A DNA stretch of 64,000 nucleotides from Chitinophagaceae bacterium (GTDB taxonomy: Bacteria; Bacteroidota; Bacteroidia; Chitinophagales; Chitinophagaceae): contig SEAD01000006.1 in the NCBI GenBank assembly GCA_004173355.1, forward strand, positions 34,717-98,716. The letters are read 5' to 3'. Position numbers and translations under genes: made by a program. Position 1 is the stretch's first letter; each line of letters starts with the position of its first letter. The notes beneath the pieces were generated by a model. That model was not told the origin of the DNA, did no database searches, and worked only from the letters and a program-made list of their open reading frames with translations. Positions 1-9,981 of this stretch are shown in pieces.

Positions 1-1747
1 TCCCGTTGTTGGCAGCGATGATGGTAATAAAATCAATGGACTTTGACAGGTCCTGCAGGAAGAATATTTTCCCATCAGTAAAACCAATGTCCTTGAAATC
101 GATGCCTTTCAACGGAGAGTCCGTCAGTGCAACCGCTTTTTTATAAATCCGTTTTTTCAAGGCCTTCATGGCGGCTTTAACAGCGCCTCCTACCGATGAG
201 GTAGTAAACGAACCGCCCTGGATCGGCGCAAAAGCCATCTTGCTGTCGCCATACCGGAAGGTCACATCGCTGATATCCATCCCCAGTTCGTCAGCCGCAA
301 TCTGTGTCATCACTGTTTTTGTACCGGTGCCGATGTCCGTAACGGCGGAACTTACATCCAGTTTACCTTCCGCAGTGAGTACGGCGGTTGCCCGGGCCGG
401 CAGGGTCATGCTTTCCCAGATCCCGGTCGCCATGCCCATCCCGACGAGTTTGTTGCCGCGTTTCATACTGCGGACCTCGGGGCTGCGATAGCTCCAGCCA
501 AATTTTTCCGCACCGGTGATATAACACTGACGCAGTTCCTTGCTTGAATACGGTCGTCCGACGCTTACATCGGTTTCCGCATAGTTCAGCAAACGCAGCT
601 TCAGCGGATCCATGTCGAGTTTATAGGAAAGTTCATCCATGGTACTCTCGATCGCATGCATGGCGGTGCTGCCGCCGGGTGCGCGCATATCGAGCGGACT
701 GAACACATCAAGCGGTACAAGGTTGTATTCAAAAAGAGTGTTGTCGGCCGGGTATAACATATGGGCCCAGTTCACCACGGTTTCGGTATAGTCCTCGAAC
801 CTCGACGTCTCCCCGGTTGCGCGGTGATGCAGGGCATTGACTTTCCCTTCTGCACTGGCACCGAAGCGGGTGAACTGGTGCGTTGGCGGACGGTGGCCAA
901 ATGTAAACATCTGTGAACGGTCGAGGGTGACCCGTACCGGTTTTTTCAACTGCAGGGCGGCCATTACCGACATGAACAACTGGTACTGCGGTCGAAGTCC
1001 GGATCCAAAGCCTCCGCCCACATACGTGGAAATTACACGCACGTTTTTGAAGTGCAGGCCAAAGACATTCCCAACATACAACTGGCAGTTGACGGTACCC
1101 TGCGTTTTATCGTAGATCGTGAGTTTGCCTTTTCCTTCGTACACCGTGGTTGTCGCAAAAAGTTCAAGGGGGTTATGATGTTCTGCACCATGGTAGAAAT
1201 CGCCCGAAGCGCGTACATCCGACATTGCCCAGGCTTTTTCAAAATCGCCTTGTGGCTTTGGTGGCGGGGGTTTCAGGGTAGTGGCCATGCCTACTTTGGG
1301 GGCCCGCCCGGTGTGCAGGTTGGCCATCAGATCGGTGGTGAATTCTTCCTCATCGTATTCCACATGCACAAGTGATGCGGCATATCTTGCCTGTTCAAAT
1401 GTTTCTGCCACCACCAGTCCGATCGGCTGGCCATAACTCACTATTTCATCATTGTGGAGCGGACGGAACGGCGATCCCGGAGGTGCATCCATATCAGCAT
1501 ACTGCATATTAAACCAGGCCAGCGAGGGACGGTTTTCATGCCAGAATATTTCCACCACACCTTCGTATGCCAGTGCTGCCGATACGTCGAACATGCGGAT
1601 TTTGCCTTTCGCAATGGTGCTGTTGATTACCTGTCCGTACAGCAGCCCTGGGATGTTTACATCACCCGAATATTTTGCATGACCGGTTACTTTTTCCGCG
1701 CCTTCGAGACGGCTGAGCGGTCGTCCTATCTGTGGTTGCTTGTCCAT
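1..1747 (-). CDS. Xanthine dehydrogenase/aldehyde oxidoreductase family, molybdopterin-binding subunit (3' end truncated by window edge)
   Basis: Manual minus-strand translation from ATG at 1747: MDKQPQIGRPLSRLEGAEKVTGHAKYSGDVNIPGLLYG..., with RVISTYVGGGFGSGLRPQYQLF and DMRAPGGSTAMHAIEST, typical of Mo-hydroxylase large subunits; adjacent to FAD and 2Fe-2S subunits. Confidence 0.93.
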   Translation of the reverse strand, partial: MDKQPQIGRPLSRLEGAEKVTGHAKYSGDVNIPGLLYGQVINSTIAKGKIRMFDVSAALAYEGVVEIFWHENRPSLAWFNMQYADMDAPPGSPFRPLHNDEIVSYGQPIGLVVAETFEQARYAASLVHVEYDEEEFTTDLMANLHTGRAPKVGMATTLKPPPPKPQGDFEKAWAMSDVRASGDFYHGAEHHNPLELFATTTVYEGKGKLTIYDKTQGTVNCQLYVGNVFGLHFKNVRVISTYVGGGFGSGLRPQYQLFMSVMAALQLKKPVRVTLDRSQMFTFGHRPPTHQFTRFGASAEGKVNALHHRATGETSRFEDYTETVVNWAHMLYPADNTLFEYNLVPLDVFSPLDMRAPGGSTAMHAIESTMDELSYKLDMDPLKLRLLNYAETDVSVGRPYSSKELRQCYITGAEKFGWSYRSPEVRSMKRGNKLVGMGMATGIWESMTLPARATAVLTAEGKLDVSSAVTDIGTGTKTVMTQIAADELGMDISDVTFRYGDSKMAFAPIQGGSFTTSSVGGAVKAAMKALKKRIYKKAVALTDSPLKGIDFKDIGFTDGKIFFLQDLSKSIDFITIIAANNG

Positions 1748-1762
1748 GTTATTGTTTTTTTA

Positions 1763-2782
1763 TCAGGCTGAAGGCCTGGCGCCGGGTAATTGGGATGAGG
1801 GATTGAGTGCCATCCGACCGTTGCGGATGATCGCCCTTTTTGCCAGTTCAATTTTGAAACTGTTGAATGTATAGGGTTTTGCGCCGCGCAGGATGATTTC
1901 CGCGGCCAGTGCAAAGCTTTCATCGTCCGGCTGCCGACCGATCAGTGCGGCTTCGGCTTCGGGAACCCGCCATGGTTTATGCGCCACACCACCGAGGGCG
2001 ATCCGGATATCTTTTATAGTGCCGTTTTCCAGTTCAAAGGCAGTGGCCACCGATACCAGCGCGAACGCGTAGGAGTTGCGGTCACGGATTTTGAGGTACG
2101 AGTTGTGCGTCGTGAGATTATCCGGCGGCAGGTCGATACTGGTGATCAGTTCGCCCTTGCGGAGGTCGTTGTCGATTTCAGGATGATCACCCGGCAGGCG
2201 GTGGAAGTCCGCGAACGGGATCGTACGTTCGCCTTTTGGTCCACTTACATTTACCCTTGCATCGAGTGCGGCCAGCGCCACACACATATCCGAGGGGAAG
2301 GTGGCGATACAATCATCGCTGGTTCCGAGGATCCCCATAATGCGGTTGTATCCCCCGATGGCAGAGCAACCCGTACCGGGTTCACGTTTGTTGCAGGGTG
2401 TATTTACATCGTAGAAATAATAACACCGGGTGCGTTGCAGCAGGTTGCCACCATTGGTGGCCATATTCCGGATCTGCGGGGAGGCACCGGCCAGTATGGT
2501 TTTGGATAAAAGGGGATAGCGTTCCTCGATCATCGGGTGGTAGGCCGTGGCTGCATTGGTAGCCAGTGCACCAAGCCGCAGGCCGCCATCCGGCAGCCGT
2601 TCGATCGCATGATGGTTATCCAGTTTATTGATATCAACGAGGAGGTCCGGCTGGGTGATATTGTATTTCCACAGGTCAAGCAGGTTGGTGCCGCCCGCTA
2701 CGTACATGCTGCCAGGTTCCGATGCCACGATTTCTATAGCTTCACCGGCAACTGCGGGTGAAGCGAAACTGAACTTATTCAT
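1763..2782 (-). CDS. Xanthine dehydrogenase family FAD-binding subunit (PaoB/YagS-like)
   Basis: ORF 339 aa; YVAGGTNLLDLWK FAD-binding motif; Cys-rich insertion QRTRCYYFYDVNTPCNKREPGTGC as in PaoB-type subunits. Confidence 0.93.
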   Translation of the reverse strand: MNKFSFASPAVAGEAIEIVASEPGSMYVAGGTNLLDLWKYNITQPDLLVDINKLDNHHAIERLPDGGLRLGALATNAATAYHPMIEERYPLLSKTILAGASPQIRNMATNGGNLLQRTRCYYFYDVNTPCNKREPGTGCSAIGGYNRIMGILGTSDDCIATFPSDMCVALAALDARVNVSGPKGERTIPFADFHRLPGDHPEIDNDLRKGELITSIDLPPDNLTTHNSYLKIRDRNSYAFALVSVATAFELENGTIKDIRIALGGVAHKPWRVPEAEAALIGRQPDDESFALAAEIILRGAKPYTFNSFKIELAKRAIIRNGRMALNPSSQLPGARPSA

Positions 2783-3296
2783 TTGAACCTCCTGTTTTTA
2801 CTTCCATGATTGCATCGATGATGCCGATATTGGCGCCGCAGCGGCACAGGTTGCCACTCATCAGTTCCTTTACATCTTCGCGTGTCCGGGCTTTCCCTTC
2901 GTTCATCAGTCCGATCGCACTGCAGATCTGGCCGGGCGTACAATAGCCGCACTGGAAGGCGTCGTGGTCGATAAAGGCCTGCTGCAGGGGGTGAAGGGCA
3001 GCGGGTTCCCCTACGCCTTCGATGGTGGTGATAGCCGAGCCGTTTTTCATTACAGCGAGGGTCATACAGCTCAGGATGCGTTTGCCATCACAGAGTACGG
3101 TACAGGCCCCGCACTGTCCGTGGTCGCAGCCTTTTTTGGTGCCGGTAAGATCGAGGTGCTCACGGAGCAGGTCCAGCAGGCTGACCCAGGGGTCAACCAG
3201 CAACACCTGGTCCTTTCCGTTTACGGTAATGAATAGTTCCCGCTTTTCAGCGGTGCGATCGGCCGAATGGTCAACCGGTGCGGAGGGAATCTGCAT
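2775..3296 (-). CDS. (2Fe-2S)-binding subunit of xanthine dehydrogenase family (PaoA/YagT-like)
   Basis: ORF 173 aa; GCDHGQCGACTVLCDGKRILSCMTLA and CGYCTPGQICSA...GNLCRCGA 2Fe-2S motifs. Confidence 0.95.
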   Translation of the reverse strand: MQIPSAPVDHSADRTAEKRELFITVNGKDQVLLVDPWVSLLDLLREHLDLTGTKKGCDHGQCGACTVLCDGKRILSCMTLAVMKNGSAITTIEGVGEPAALHPLQQAFIDHDAFQCGYCTPGQICSAIGLMNEGKARTREDVKELMSGNLCRCGANIGIIDAIMEVKTGGSNE

Positions 3297-3563
3297 AATC
3301 TGGGATTTATAATGTGTCTGAAGAACCCTTTAAGTATCATGCCAGAGGGAGCGGTGGTGACGGAGCCCTGGAATGCCCGTCCATACCCGTTTCCCGGGCC
3401 ATGTTGAACCGGATCGGTCCCCGGCGCAGAAATGAATTCCCCAAAACACTAACAGGTGTTACCTCCATGCCTTTCTGTACTGTTTTCAGCGGAAAACAAT
3501 GAGACAGTTTGATACAGGAAAAACCTTTATCTTGGGAACCATCATTTTACTAACAATTGCTTT

Positions 3564-5234
3564 ATGGACAAGCTCCTGGCTTCGGATTACATCGTCTTTC
3601 TCATTTACTTTGTTATTGTAGCAGGTTATGGTTACTGGATTTACCAGCGGAAAAAATCAAAGGAAATTGACAGTAAGGATTATTTCCTTGCCGAGGGGTC
3701 GCTGACCTGGTGGGCGATTGGTGCCTCGCTGATTGCGTCGAATATTTCGGCTGAACAGTTTATCGGGATGAGCGGGTCCGGTTTCAAAATGGGACTGGCT
3801 ATCGCTGCGTACGAATGGCTGGCCGCGGCCACGCTGATCATTGTGGCAGTATTCTTCATCCCCGTGTACCTCAAGAATAAGATTTACACCATGCCGCAGT
3901 TCCTTCACCAGCGGTACAATGGAACGGTGGCCATGATCATGGCGATCTTCTGGTTATTATTATATGTAGTGGTGAACCTGACAGCGATCCTTTACCTTGG
4001 TGCGATTGCCATCCAGGAAATTTCCGGGATCAGGAGGGAGATCTGTATGTTGTTCCTTGCTGTTTTTGCCATCATCATTACGCTCGGTGGTATGAAGGTG
4101 ATCGGGTATACGGATGTGATCCAGGTAACCGTGCTGGTACTTGGCGGTTTACTGACAACGTATATCGCTATCAACCTTGTGGCGGAAAAGTCAGGTACGA
4201 CGGGCATTTTTAATGGCCTGTCGATCATGCAGGAAAAAGCAGGGGATCATTTCCAGATGATCTTTGGGCGGGATAACCCGAATTATATGGACCTGCCGGG
4301 GTTGAGTATCCTGATCGGTGGTATGTGGATCGTAAACCTCAACTACTGGGGTTGCAACCAGTACATCACACAACGTGCGCTTGGAGCGGATCTGAAGACA
4401 GCCCGTAACGGACTGCTTTTCGCGGGTGGTATCAAATTACTGATGCCGGTGATCGTGGTGCTGCCAGGTATTGCTGCCTATGTGTTACACCAGCAGGGTT
4501 ATTTCCAGGCGGAGATGATGCAGGGTGGAGAATTAAATCCCGACAGGGCCTATCCGGTATTGCTGAATATCCTTCCGACCGGTGTGAAAGGACTGGCATT
4601 TGCTGCGCTTACCGCGGCCATTGTAGCCTCGCTTGCGGGTAAGGCCAACAGTATTGCCACGATCTTCTCGCTCGATATTTATAAAAAGAACATCAATCCA
4701 GGTGCAAGTGAAGCCAAGCTGGTAAAAATCGGGAAGACGACCGTGATCGTTGCCCTGATCATTGCGGCAATCATTGCACCGTTGATGGGTATTGATAAAA
4801 AAGGTGGGTTCCAGTATATCCAGGAGTACACCGGCTTTGTAAGTCCCGGTATTTTCGCCATGTTTATCCTTGGGTTCTTCTGGAAAAAAGCGACCTCCAA
4901 TGCGGCATTGTTTGCCACGATTGGCGGGTTCATCATGTCGCTGATCCTGAAATTCCTCCCGGCATATGCTGACCTCTCGTTCCTTGCGTCCACCGGATTT
5001 TCAAAAGACAATGGCAAGGGCGTTTACGAAATCCCGTTTATTGACCGGATGGGTTTTGTATTTATTTTCTGCGTGCTGGGCATGTATATCATCAGTAAAC
5101 TGGACCTGAAGCGGGGCGTAAAAGCAAAAGGCCTCGAAATCGACCGTGGTATGTTCAAGACCCACCCCGCATTTATCGTGGGTTCAATCCTGGTGCTGGG
5201 CATCATCGCGGCATTGTATACTATTTTCTATTAG
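3564..5234 (+). CDS. Sodium:solute symporter family (SSS) sugar transporter
   Basis: ORF 556 aa, multi-TM; SNISAEQFIGMSGSGFKMG, characteristic of SGLT-like SSS transporters. Confidence 0.92.
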   Translation: MDKLLASDYIVFLIYFVIVAGYGYWIYQRKKSKEIDSKDYFLAEGSLTWWAIGASLIASNISAEQFIGMSGSGFKMGLAIAAYEWLAAATLIIVAVFFIPVYLKNKIYTMPQFLHQRYNGTVAMIMAIFWLLLYVVVNLTAILYLGAIAIQEISGIRREICMLFLAVFAIIITLGGMKVIGYTDVIQVTVLVLGGLLTTYIAINLVAEKSGTTGIFNGLSIMQEKAGDHFQMIFGRDNPNYMDLPGLSILIGGMWIVNLNYWGCNQYITQRALGADLKTARNGLLFAGGIKLLMPVIVVLPGIAAYVLHQQGYFQAEMMQGGELNPDRAYPVLLNILPTGVKGLAFAALTAAIVASLAGKANSIATIFSLDIYKKNINPGASEAKLVKIGKTTVIVALIIAAIIAPLMGIDKKGGFQYIQEYTGFVSPGIFAMFILGFFWKKATSNAALFATIGGFIMSLILKFLPAYADLSFLASTGFSKDNGKGVYEIPFIDRMGFVFIFCVLGMYIISKLDLKRGVKAKGLEIDRGMFKTHPAFIVGSILVLGIIAALYTIFY

Positions 5235-5275
5235 CAGGCCGGTTTATAGGGTGTGGATTTCTAAAAATCTTTGCT

Positions 5276-5680
5276 ATGTGGTATGCGATTGTCCTCGCAG
5301 TGGGACTGGTCCTGGCTGCTATTGGCTTTGTGATGCTGAAAAATTCGATCGGATTTATCCGCACCAGCCAGCGTGCAATGGCAACCGTGATCCGGCTGGA
5401 TCCGGTAACCGACAGCGACGGCACTACCTATAAGGCGGTGTTCAGTTTCAGGACGCTGACGAACCGTGAGATCATTTACTACCAGAACGGTTCTTCCCGA
5501 CCGGCATCCTGGTCTGTCGGAGACACAGCGGAGATCGCCTATGATGCTGCTAAACCCGAGAACGCAAAGCTGCTTACCTACTGGGGTTCCTTTGTGGGTA
5601 CGATCATCCTGATGGCTATCGCTGCGCCGATGCTGGTGATTGGCGGCGGTTATTATTTATTAAAACCATTCCTCCGGTAA
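5276..5680 (+). CDS. DUF3592-like membrane protein
   Basis: ORF 134 aa; two TM segments flanking 'TYKAVFSFRTLTNREIIYYQNGSSRPASWSVGDTAEIAYDAAKPENAKL', the DUF3592 pattern. Confidence 0.7.
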   Translation: MWYAIVLAVGLVLAAIGFVMLKNSIGFIRTSQRAMATVIRLDPVTDSDGTTYKAVFSFRTLTNREIIYYQNGSSRPASWSVGDTAEIAYDAAKPENAKLLTYWGSFVGTIILMAIAAPMLVIGGGYYLLKPFLR

Positions 5681-5745
5681 GTCCCTTGATCCCGTTTAAT
5701 CCCCATGCGAGGGGGTAAAGAAACGGCGCCGAAAAAAATGAGGCA

Positions 5746-6192
5746 CTACTTCAAGGTGAAACAAGTGAGGAATTTATCCGGTCCGGCTATGGCCCGCGTG
5801 TATTCAGCTATAGGAATAACCGGCGCGCAAACCCTCAATGCCGGTTGCAGGTCCATCGCCAGTTCGTACCGGAAATGAAGGCGCTCCTTTACATCGGGCC
5901 TGTAAAGGAATTGCCCGTTTACCAGATCCACCTCATTCTTCGCTGGCAGGCTTAATTTTTCAATCGGTATGCCTCCCGCAAACACCGTATCTTTTTTCCC
6001 CTTAATGTCGAGCTCAACTACCAGTCCAGTTAGCCTGAGTGTAGTATCGGACTCGTAATATTCGCATGGATTGAATCCAATGATCCGGCCTTCCTTTGAA
6101 GGGTTTTCGCAACCGGTGGGTTTTTTATTGCAGGAAGTGAGAAATAGAAGGGAACAGAAAATTGTTGCGGGGAGTAAGAGAGTTGTTTTCAT
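5746..6192 (-). CDS. Hypothetical lipoprotein
   Basis: ORF 148 aa with lipobox-like signal MKTTLLLPATIFCSLLFLTSC. Confidence 0.7.
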   Translation of the reverse strand: MKTTLLLPATIFCSLLFLTSCNKKPTGCENPSKEGRIIGFNPCEYYESDTTLRLTGLVVELDIKGKKDTVFAGGIPIEKLSLPAKNEVDLVNGQFLYRPDVKERLHFRYELAMDLQPALRVCAPVIPIAEYTRAIAGPDKFLTCFTLK

Positions 6193-6304
6193 AAATAAAC
6201 TTTTGTAAAAGTTGATAAGGTGCCTGGAAATTAAGTATTATCGGAGAAAACCGATATGCTGGTTAACTGCCATGCATGAATACCCGGCTGGTTATCTTTG
6301 ACCC

Positions 6305-7321
6305 ATGGAATTTTCACACGGGCATACCCAGGATTCACAATTCCCGGTCAGTTATTCAACACTTGCGCCCGAGGCCCTCGCCGCGTGGCTGGAAGTCGCT
6401 TACGGAATCAATGGCTGCGAATGTAGTTTCATCCTTCGTGGAGTTGGTGACACATACCTGGTTCACAACGTTGCATCAAAATATATCCTTCGGGTTTATC
6501 GTCATGGATTACGGACACGCGCGCATGTGGAGCGGGAAACGGACCTGCTTGACAAACTCCGTGAATCAGGGGTCTCTGTTTCTTTCCCGTTACGGGATGT
6601 CGATGGAAAACTCATCAATGTGCTTCATGCCCCGGAGGGTGACCGACTGGCAGTGCTTTTCAGTTTTGCCGAAGGCCGGTCATTTCATCTTATGAGCGAC
6701 GAGCAGCTGACCAGCCTGGGTAAGGAAGTGGCCACCTATCATACTATCTCAGCAAGGGAAGTACCGGTGGCGGGCGACAGGGTCTTTACAACCGAAACCA
6801 TGTTGCATGAGCCGCTCCGACGCGTGCGCCCATATTTTGCCAGTGCACCGGAAGACCTGCGGTGGCTGGAGGAATCGTTTGCGAAAATTGAAGCAAAGAT
6901 CAACCGGACTGATACCTCAGCTTTCGGATCAGGGTTCATACAATTTGACCTGCTGCCAAAGAATTACCACTTTGATGCGGGCAATAGGGTAACGTTGTTT
7001 GATTTTGATTTCCTCGGGCACGGATGGTTACTGCTCGACCTCATGACATTCTGGGTGCATATCCAACTGGATATCCATGTTGGAAGACAACCAAAGGAAG
7101 AAGGCGAAAGGTCATTTATGGTTTTTGTTGAGGCATACCGTTCAGTCCGTCCGATCAGCGACACGGAACTGGAACTGATCCCCTGGATCTCGCTCGGGTT
7201 CTGGATTTTTTACATGGGTTTCCATGAAAGCCATGACGGTTTTTATGGCTTTGTAAAGGAGCCTGCACACCTGAAAGTGCGGATGGGCCTGATCAGGGGA
7301 TTACTGAAAGGGTATTTGTAA
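6305..7321 (+). CDS. Phosphotransferase (APH/homoserine kinase type II-like)
   Basis: ORF 338 aa; FIQFDLLPKNYHFDAGNRVTLFDFDFLGHGWLLLDL resembles the APH-family catalytic loop and metal-binding motif (canonical HGD replaced by QFD). Confidence 0.82.
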   Translation: MEFSHGHTQDSQFPVSYSTLAPEALAAWLEVAYGINGCECSFILRGVGDTYLVHNVASKYILRVYRHGLRTRAHVERETDLLDKLRESGVSVSFPLRDVDGKLINVLHAPEGDRLAVLFSFAEGRSFHLMSDEQLTSLGKEVATYHTISAREVPVAGDRVFTTETMLHEPLRRVRPYFASAPEDLRWLEESFAKIEAKINRTDTSAFGSGFIQFDLLPKNYHFDAGNRVTLFDFDFLGHGWLLLDLMTFWVHIQLDIHVGRQPKEEGERSFMVFVEAYRSVRPISDTELELIPWISLGFWIFYMGFHESHDGFYGFVKEPAHLKVRMGLIRGLLKGYL

Positions 7322-7378
7322 TCGGGCATTTCCGGCAACGGCTAAGTTCCCGGGAAAACAGGTTGACCGGAGAAAGCG

Positions 7379-7882
7379 TTAGTTGCTGACGAATCCCGCA
7401 TTTTTCATCAACTGCTTTTCAATCGCCGGCCGCAGCATCGCCTCGAGGCTTCTCGCAGCGCCATCTTTATCGGGATTGACCAGGCTTTGGAGCGTGACCT
7501 GGTTCAGGAGCTGGTCAACGGTAAACTGGATCATCTGCCAGAGGGAGCGGGCGGTACAATCCACTGAATTGGTACAAAGTTCGAGACCGCCGTCATTGGA
7601 TGGTTTGAACGACTGGCTGTAGATGGCGCCGCCAAGGGCTTTCAGCACATCATTAATGATAATCTCCGTCGCGGGACGGGCAAGGATATAACCTCCCTTG
7701 GTGCCTTTCGTCGAATTGATAAACCCGGCCATCCGGAGCAGGCGGGTGAGTTTGGCCACATAATGACTGGTAATACCTTCTTCTTCGCTGAGCTGGGGTA
7801 TACTCAAACCAGTGGCTGAATTACAACCTGCGATGCGGATCAGGACCCGTAAACCGTATTCTTCCTGCGAGGTGATTTTCAT
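7379..7882 (-). CDS. Rrf2 family transcriptional regulator
   Basis: ORF 167 aa; MKITSQEEYGLRVLIRIAG winged-helix N-terminus and three Cys in the C-terminal region; last gene of SUF cluster. Confidence 0.92.
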   Translation of the reverse strand: MKITSQEEYGLRVLIRIAGCNSATGLSIPQLSEEEGITSHYVAKLTRLLRMAGFINSTKGTKGGYILARPATEIIINDVLKALGGAIYSQSFKPSNDGGLELCTNSVDCTARSLWQMIQFTVDQLLNQVTLQSLVNPDKDGAARSLEAMLRPAIEKQLMKNAGFVSN

Positions 7883-7900
7883 GAGCTTTGTTATAAAGTA

Positions 7901-8239
7901 TTACATGAATCCCAGTTCCAGCTGGGCTACTTCGGACATCATTGTTTTGTTCCAGGCGGGTGTCCAGGTAACGGACACATACACATCTTTCACCCCTTCG
8001 ATTTCACGTACTTTCTGGTCAACTTCAATGGGCAGTGATTGTGCTGCCGGGCAACTCGGCGCAGTAAGCGTCATCACGATCTGCACATTATTGAGTGGCA
8101 TGATTTCTACCTCGTAAATCAGCCCGAGCTCATAAATATTTACCGGCAACTCAGGGTCAAAAATTGTTTTCAGGCAGTCAATGACTTTTTCCTTCAGTTG
8201 CGTTGTGTCGATTTCTTTTAATTCCTGGTTCTCCATCAC
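7901..8239 (-). CDS. DUF59/MIP18-family SUF-associated protein (SufT-like)
   Basis: ORF 112 aa; DPELPVNIYELGLIYEVEI...TLTAPSCPAAQSLP. Confidence 0.92.
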   Translation of the reverse strand: MMENQELKEIDTTQLKEKVIDCLKTIFDPELPVNIYELGLIYEVEIMPLNNVQIVMTLTAPSCPAAQSLPIEVDQKVREIEGVKDVYVSVTWTPAWNKTMMSEVAQLELGFM

Positions 8240-8673
8240 ATTTCATTTTTGACTTTAAAGGCCAATGCGAAATTTTTCATCTGGCGGACCATCGCTGCCA
8301 GCCCGTTTGAACGGGTAGGGGCAAGATGTGTGGTCATGCCAATCTCTTTTATAAAATCAAGCGGTGCTTCAATGATCTCATCGGGACGATGGCCGGACAA
8401 CACCCGTACCAGCATACTGATCAGCCCTTTTGTGATGACCGTATTACTGTCGGCACTGAACGCCACGGTACCATCCCTGTATTCAGCCGTCAGCCATACC
8501 GTACTCTGGCAGCCTTTCACCATGTTTGCTTCCGTCTTGTGGACCTCAGCCAGCGGGGGCAGGCGTTTACCAAGGTCAATCAGGTATTCGTACTTGTCTT
8601 CCCAGCTGTCAAACAATCCAAACTCCTCAATGATCTCTTTTTCCGTTTCCCGTATAGTCGTTGTTTCGCTCAT
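8236..8673 (-). CDS. sufE: SufE family Fe-S cluster assembly protein
   Basis: Start revised to internal ATG (MSETTTIRETEKEIIEEF); VKGCQSTVWL motif with conserved Cys. Confidence 0.92.
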   Translation of the reverse strand: MSETTTIRETEKEIIEEFGLFDSWEDKYEYLIDLGKRLPPLAEVHKTEANMVKGCQSTVWLTAEYRDGTVAFSADSNTVITKGLISMLVRVLSGHRPDEIIEAPLDFIKEIGMTTHLAPTRSNGLAAMVRQMKNFALAFKVKNEM

Positions 8674-8733
8674 CTTAAAATCATCGCTTCGTGAATAAAC
8701 GGTTATTTGTGACAACCGAGCCTGCACCAACCC

Positions 8734-9981
8734 CTACGACAGCATTTTAATGGCTTTCGCCAGCGCCGCAGCCAGTAAATCCACTTCCTCCTTTGTGTTG
8801 TACATCGCAAACGATGCACGTACCGTACCGGGGATACAGAATTTATCCATCAATGGCTGTGCGCAATGATTGCCGGTGCGTACCGCAATACCCTGGTTGT
8901 CGAGTAGTACCCCGATATCGGCGGGGTGTACGCCCTCCACCACAAAAGAAACCACACTGGCCTTGTAGGCGCCCTGGCCCACAATACGAAGGCCGGGTAG
9001 TGTTTCCAGTTTTGCAGTGGCATATTCCACGAGCTCCTGCTCGTAGGCCGCCACCGCTTTTTTGCCGGTCGCCTGCACGAAGTCCATGGCCGCCTTAAAG
9101 GCAATCACGTCGGCGATATTCGGCGTACCCGCTTCAAATTTATAGGGAAGTTCGTTATAGGTAGTTTCTTCAAATGTCACTTCCCTGATCATCTCCCCGC
9201 CACCGCGATAAGGCGGCATGGCGTTGAGGATGTCTTTTTTACCATACAACACACCCACACCGGTTGGACCGTACAGTTTGTGCGCCGACAGGACAAAAAA
9301 ATCGCAATCCATATCCTGTACATCAATTTCAAGATGTACGCTTGACTGCGCTCCATCCACCAGCGCGAGCGCACCAGCCTGGTGGGCGAGTGCCACAATT
9401 TCCTTTACCGGGTTTACCGTACCCAGTGCATTGGATACATGCACCACCGATACGATTTTTGTTTTTGGGGAAAGAAGGGATTTATAAACATCCAGGTCCA
9501 GTTCCCCCTTATCCGTAACCGGGATCACTTTCAGGATCGCTTTTTTCTCCTCACATAAGATCTGCCAGGGCACGATATTGGAATGGTGCTCCATCCCCGT
9601 CACGATCACTTCATCACCTGCGCTTACATTTGCCCTGCCCCAGGAAGCCGCTACCAGGTTGATTCCATCGGTAGTGCCGGTGGTAAAAATCACTTCTTCG
9701 CGGGCAGGGGCATTGATAAATGCGCGGGCGGTATCCCGGGTAGCTTCAAATGCCGTGGTGGCTTCTTCGGCCAGGGTATGGATCCCGCGATGGATATTCG
9801 CATTGTATCCGGTGTAATAATTTACCAAGGCGTCGATCACCACCTGTGGCTTCTGCGTGGTGGCCGCGTTGTCAAGATACACCAACGGCCTTCCCTTCAC
9901 TTCCCGTTGTAATATGGGAAACTGTTTGCGGATTTCTTCCACATGGAGTGTAACCGGAACGGGGGCCGTTAATGTTGTCAT
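8734..9981 (-). CDS. sufS: Cysteine desulfurase SufS
   Basis: Start revised to MTTLTAPVPVTLHVEEIRKQFP; FVLSAHKLYGPTGVGVLYGKK PLP-Lys motif; RTGNHCAQPL active-site Cys. Confidence 0.95.
   Translation of the reverse strand: MTTLTAPVPVTLHVEEIRKQFPILQREVKGRPLVYLDNAATTQKPQVVIDALVNYYTGYNANIHRGIHTLAEEATTAFEATRDTARAFINAPAREEVIFTTGTTDGINLVAASWGRANVSAGDEVIVTGMEHHSNIVPWQILCEEKKAILKVIPVTDKGELDLDVYKSLLSPKTKIVSVVHVSNALGTVNPVKEIVALAHQAGALALVDGAQSSVHLEIDVQDMDCDFFVLSAHKLYGPTGVGVLYGKKDILNAMPPYRGGGEMIREVTFEETTYNELPYKFEAGTPNIADVIAFKAAMDFVQATGKKAVAAYEQELVEYATAKLETLPGLRIVGQGAYKASVVSFVVEGVHPADIGVLLDNQGIAVRTGNHCAQPLMDKFCIPGTVRASFAMYNTKEEVDLLAAALAKAIKMLS

Noticed and set aside
837-1375. Plus-strand ORFs over the molybdenum subunit (837-1115, 1052-1375 and others)
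   Set aside because: Antisense/out-of-frame shadows of the well-supported minus-strand CDS; no family resemblance.
6198-6213. Small palindrome AACTTTT-gt-AAAAGTT upstream of the 5746-6192 lipoprotein gene
   Set aside because: Short, low-complexity A/T dyad that could easily arise by chance; not kept as a separate finding.
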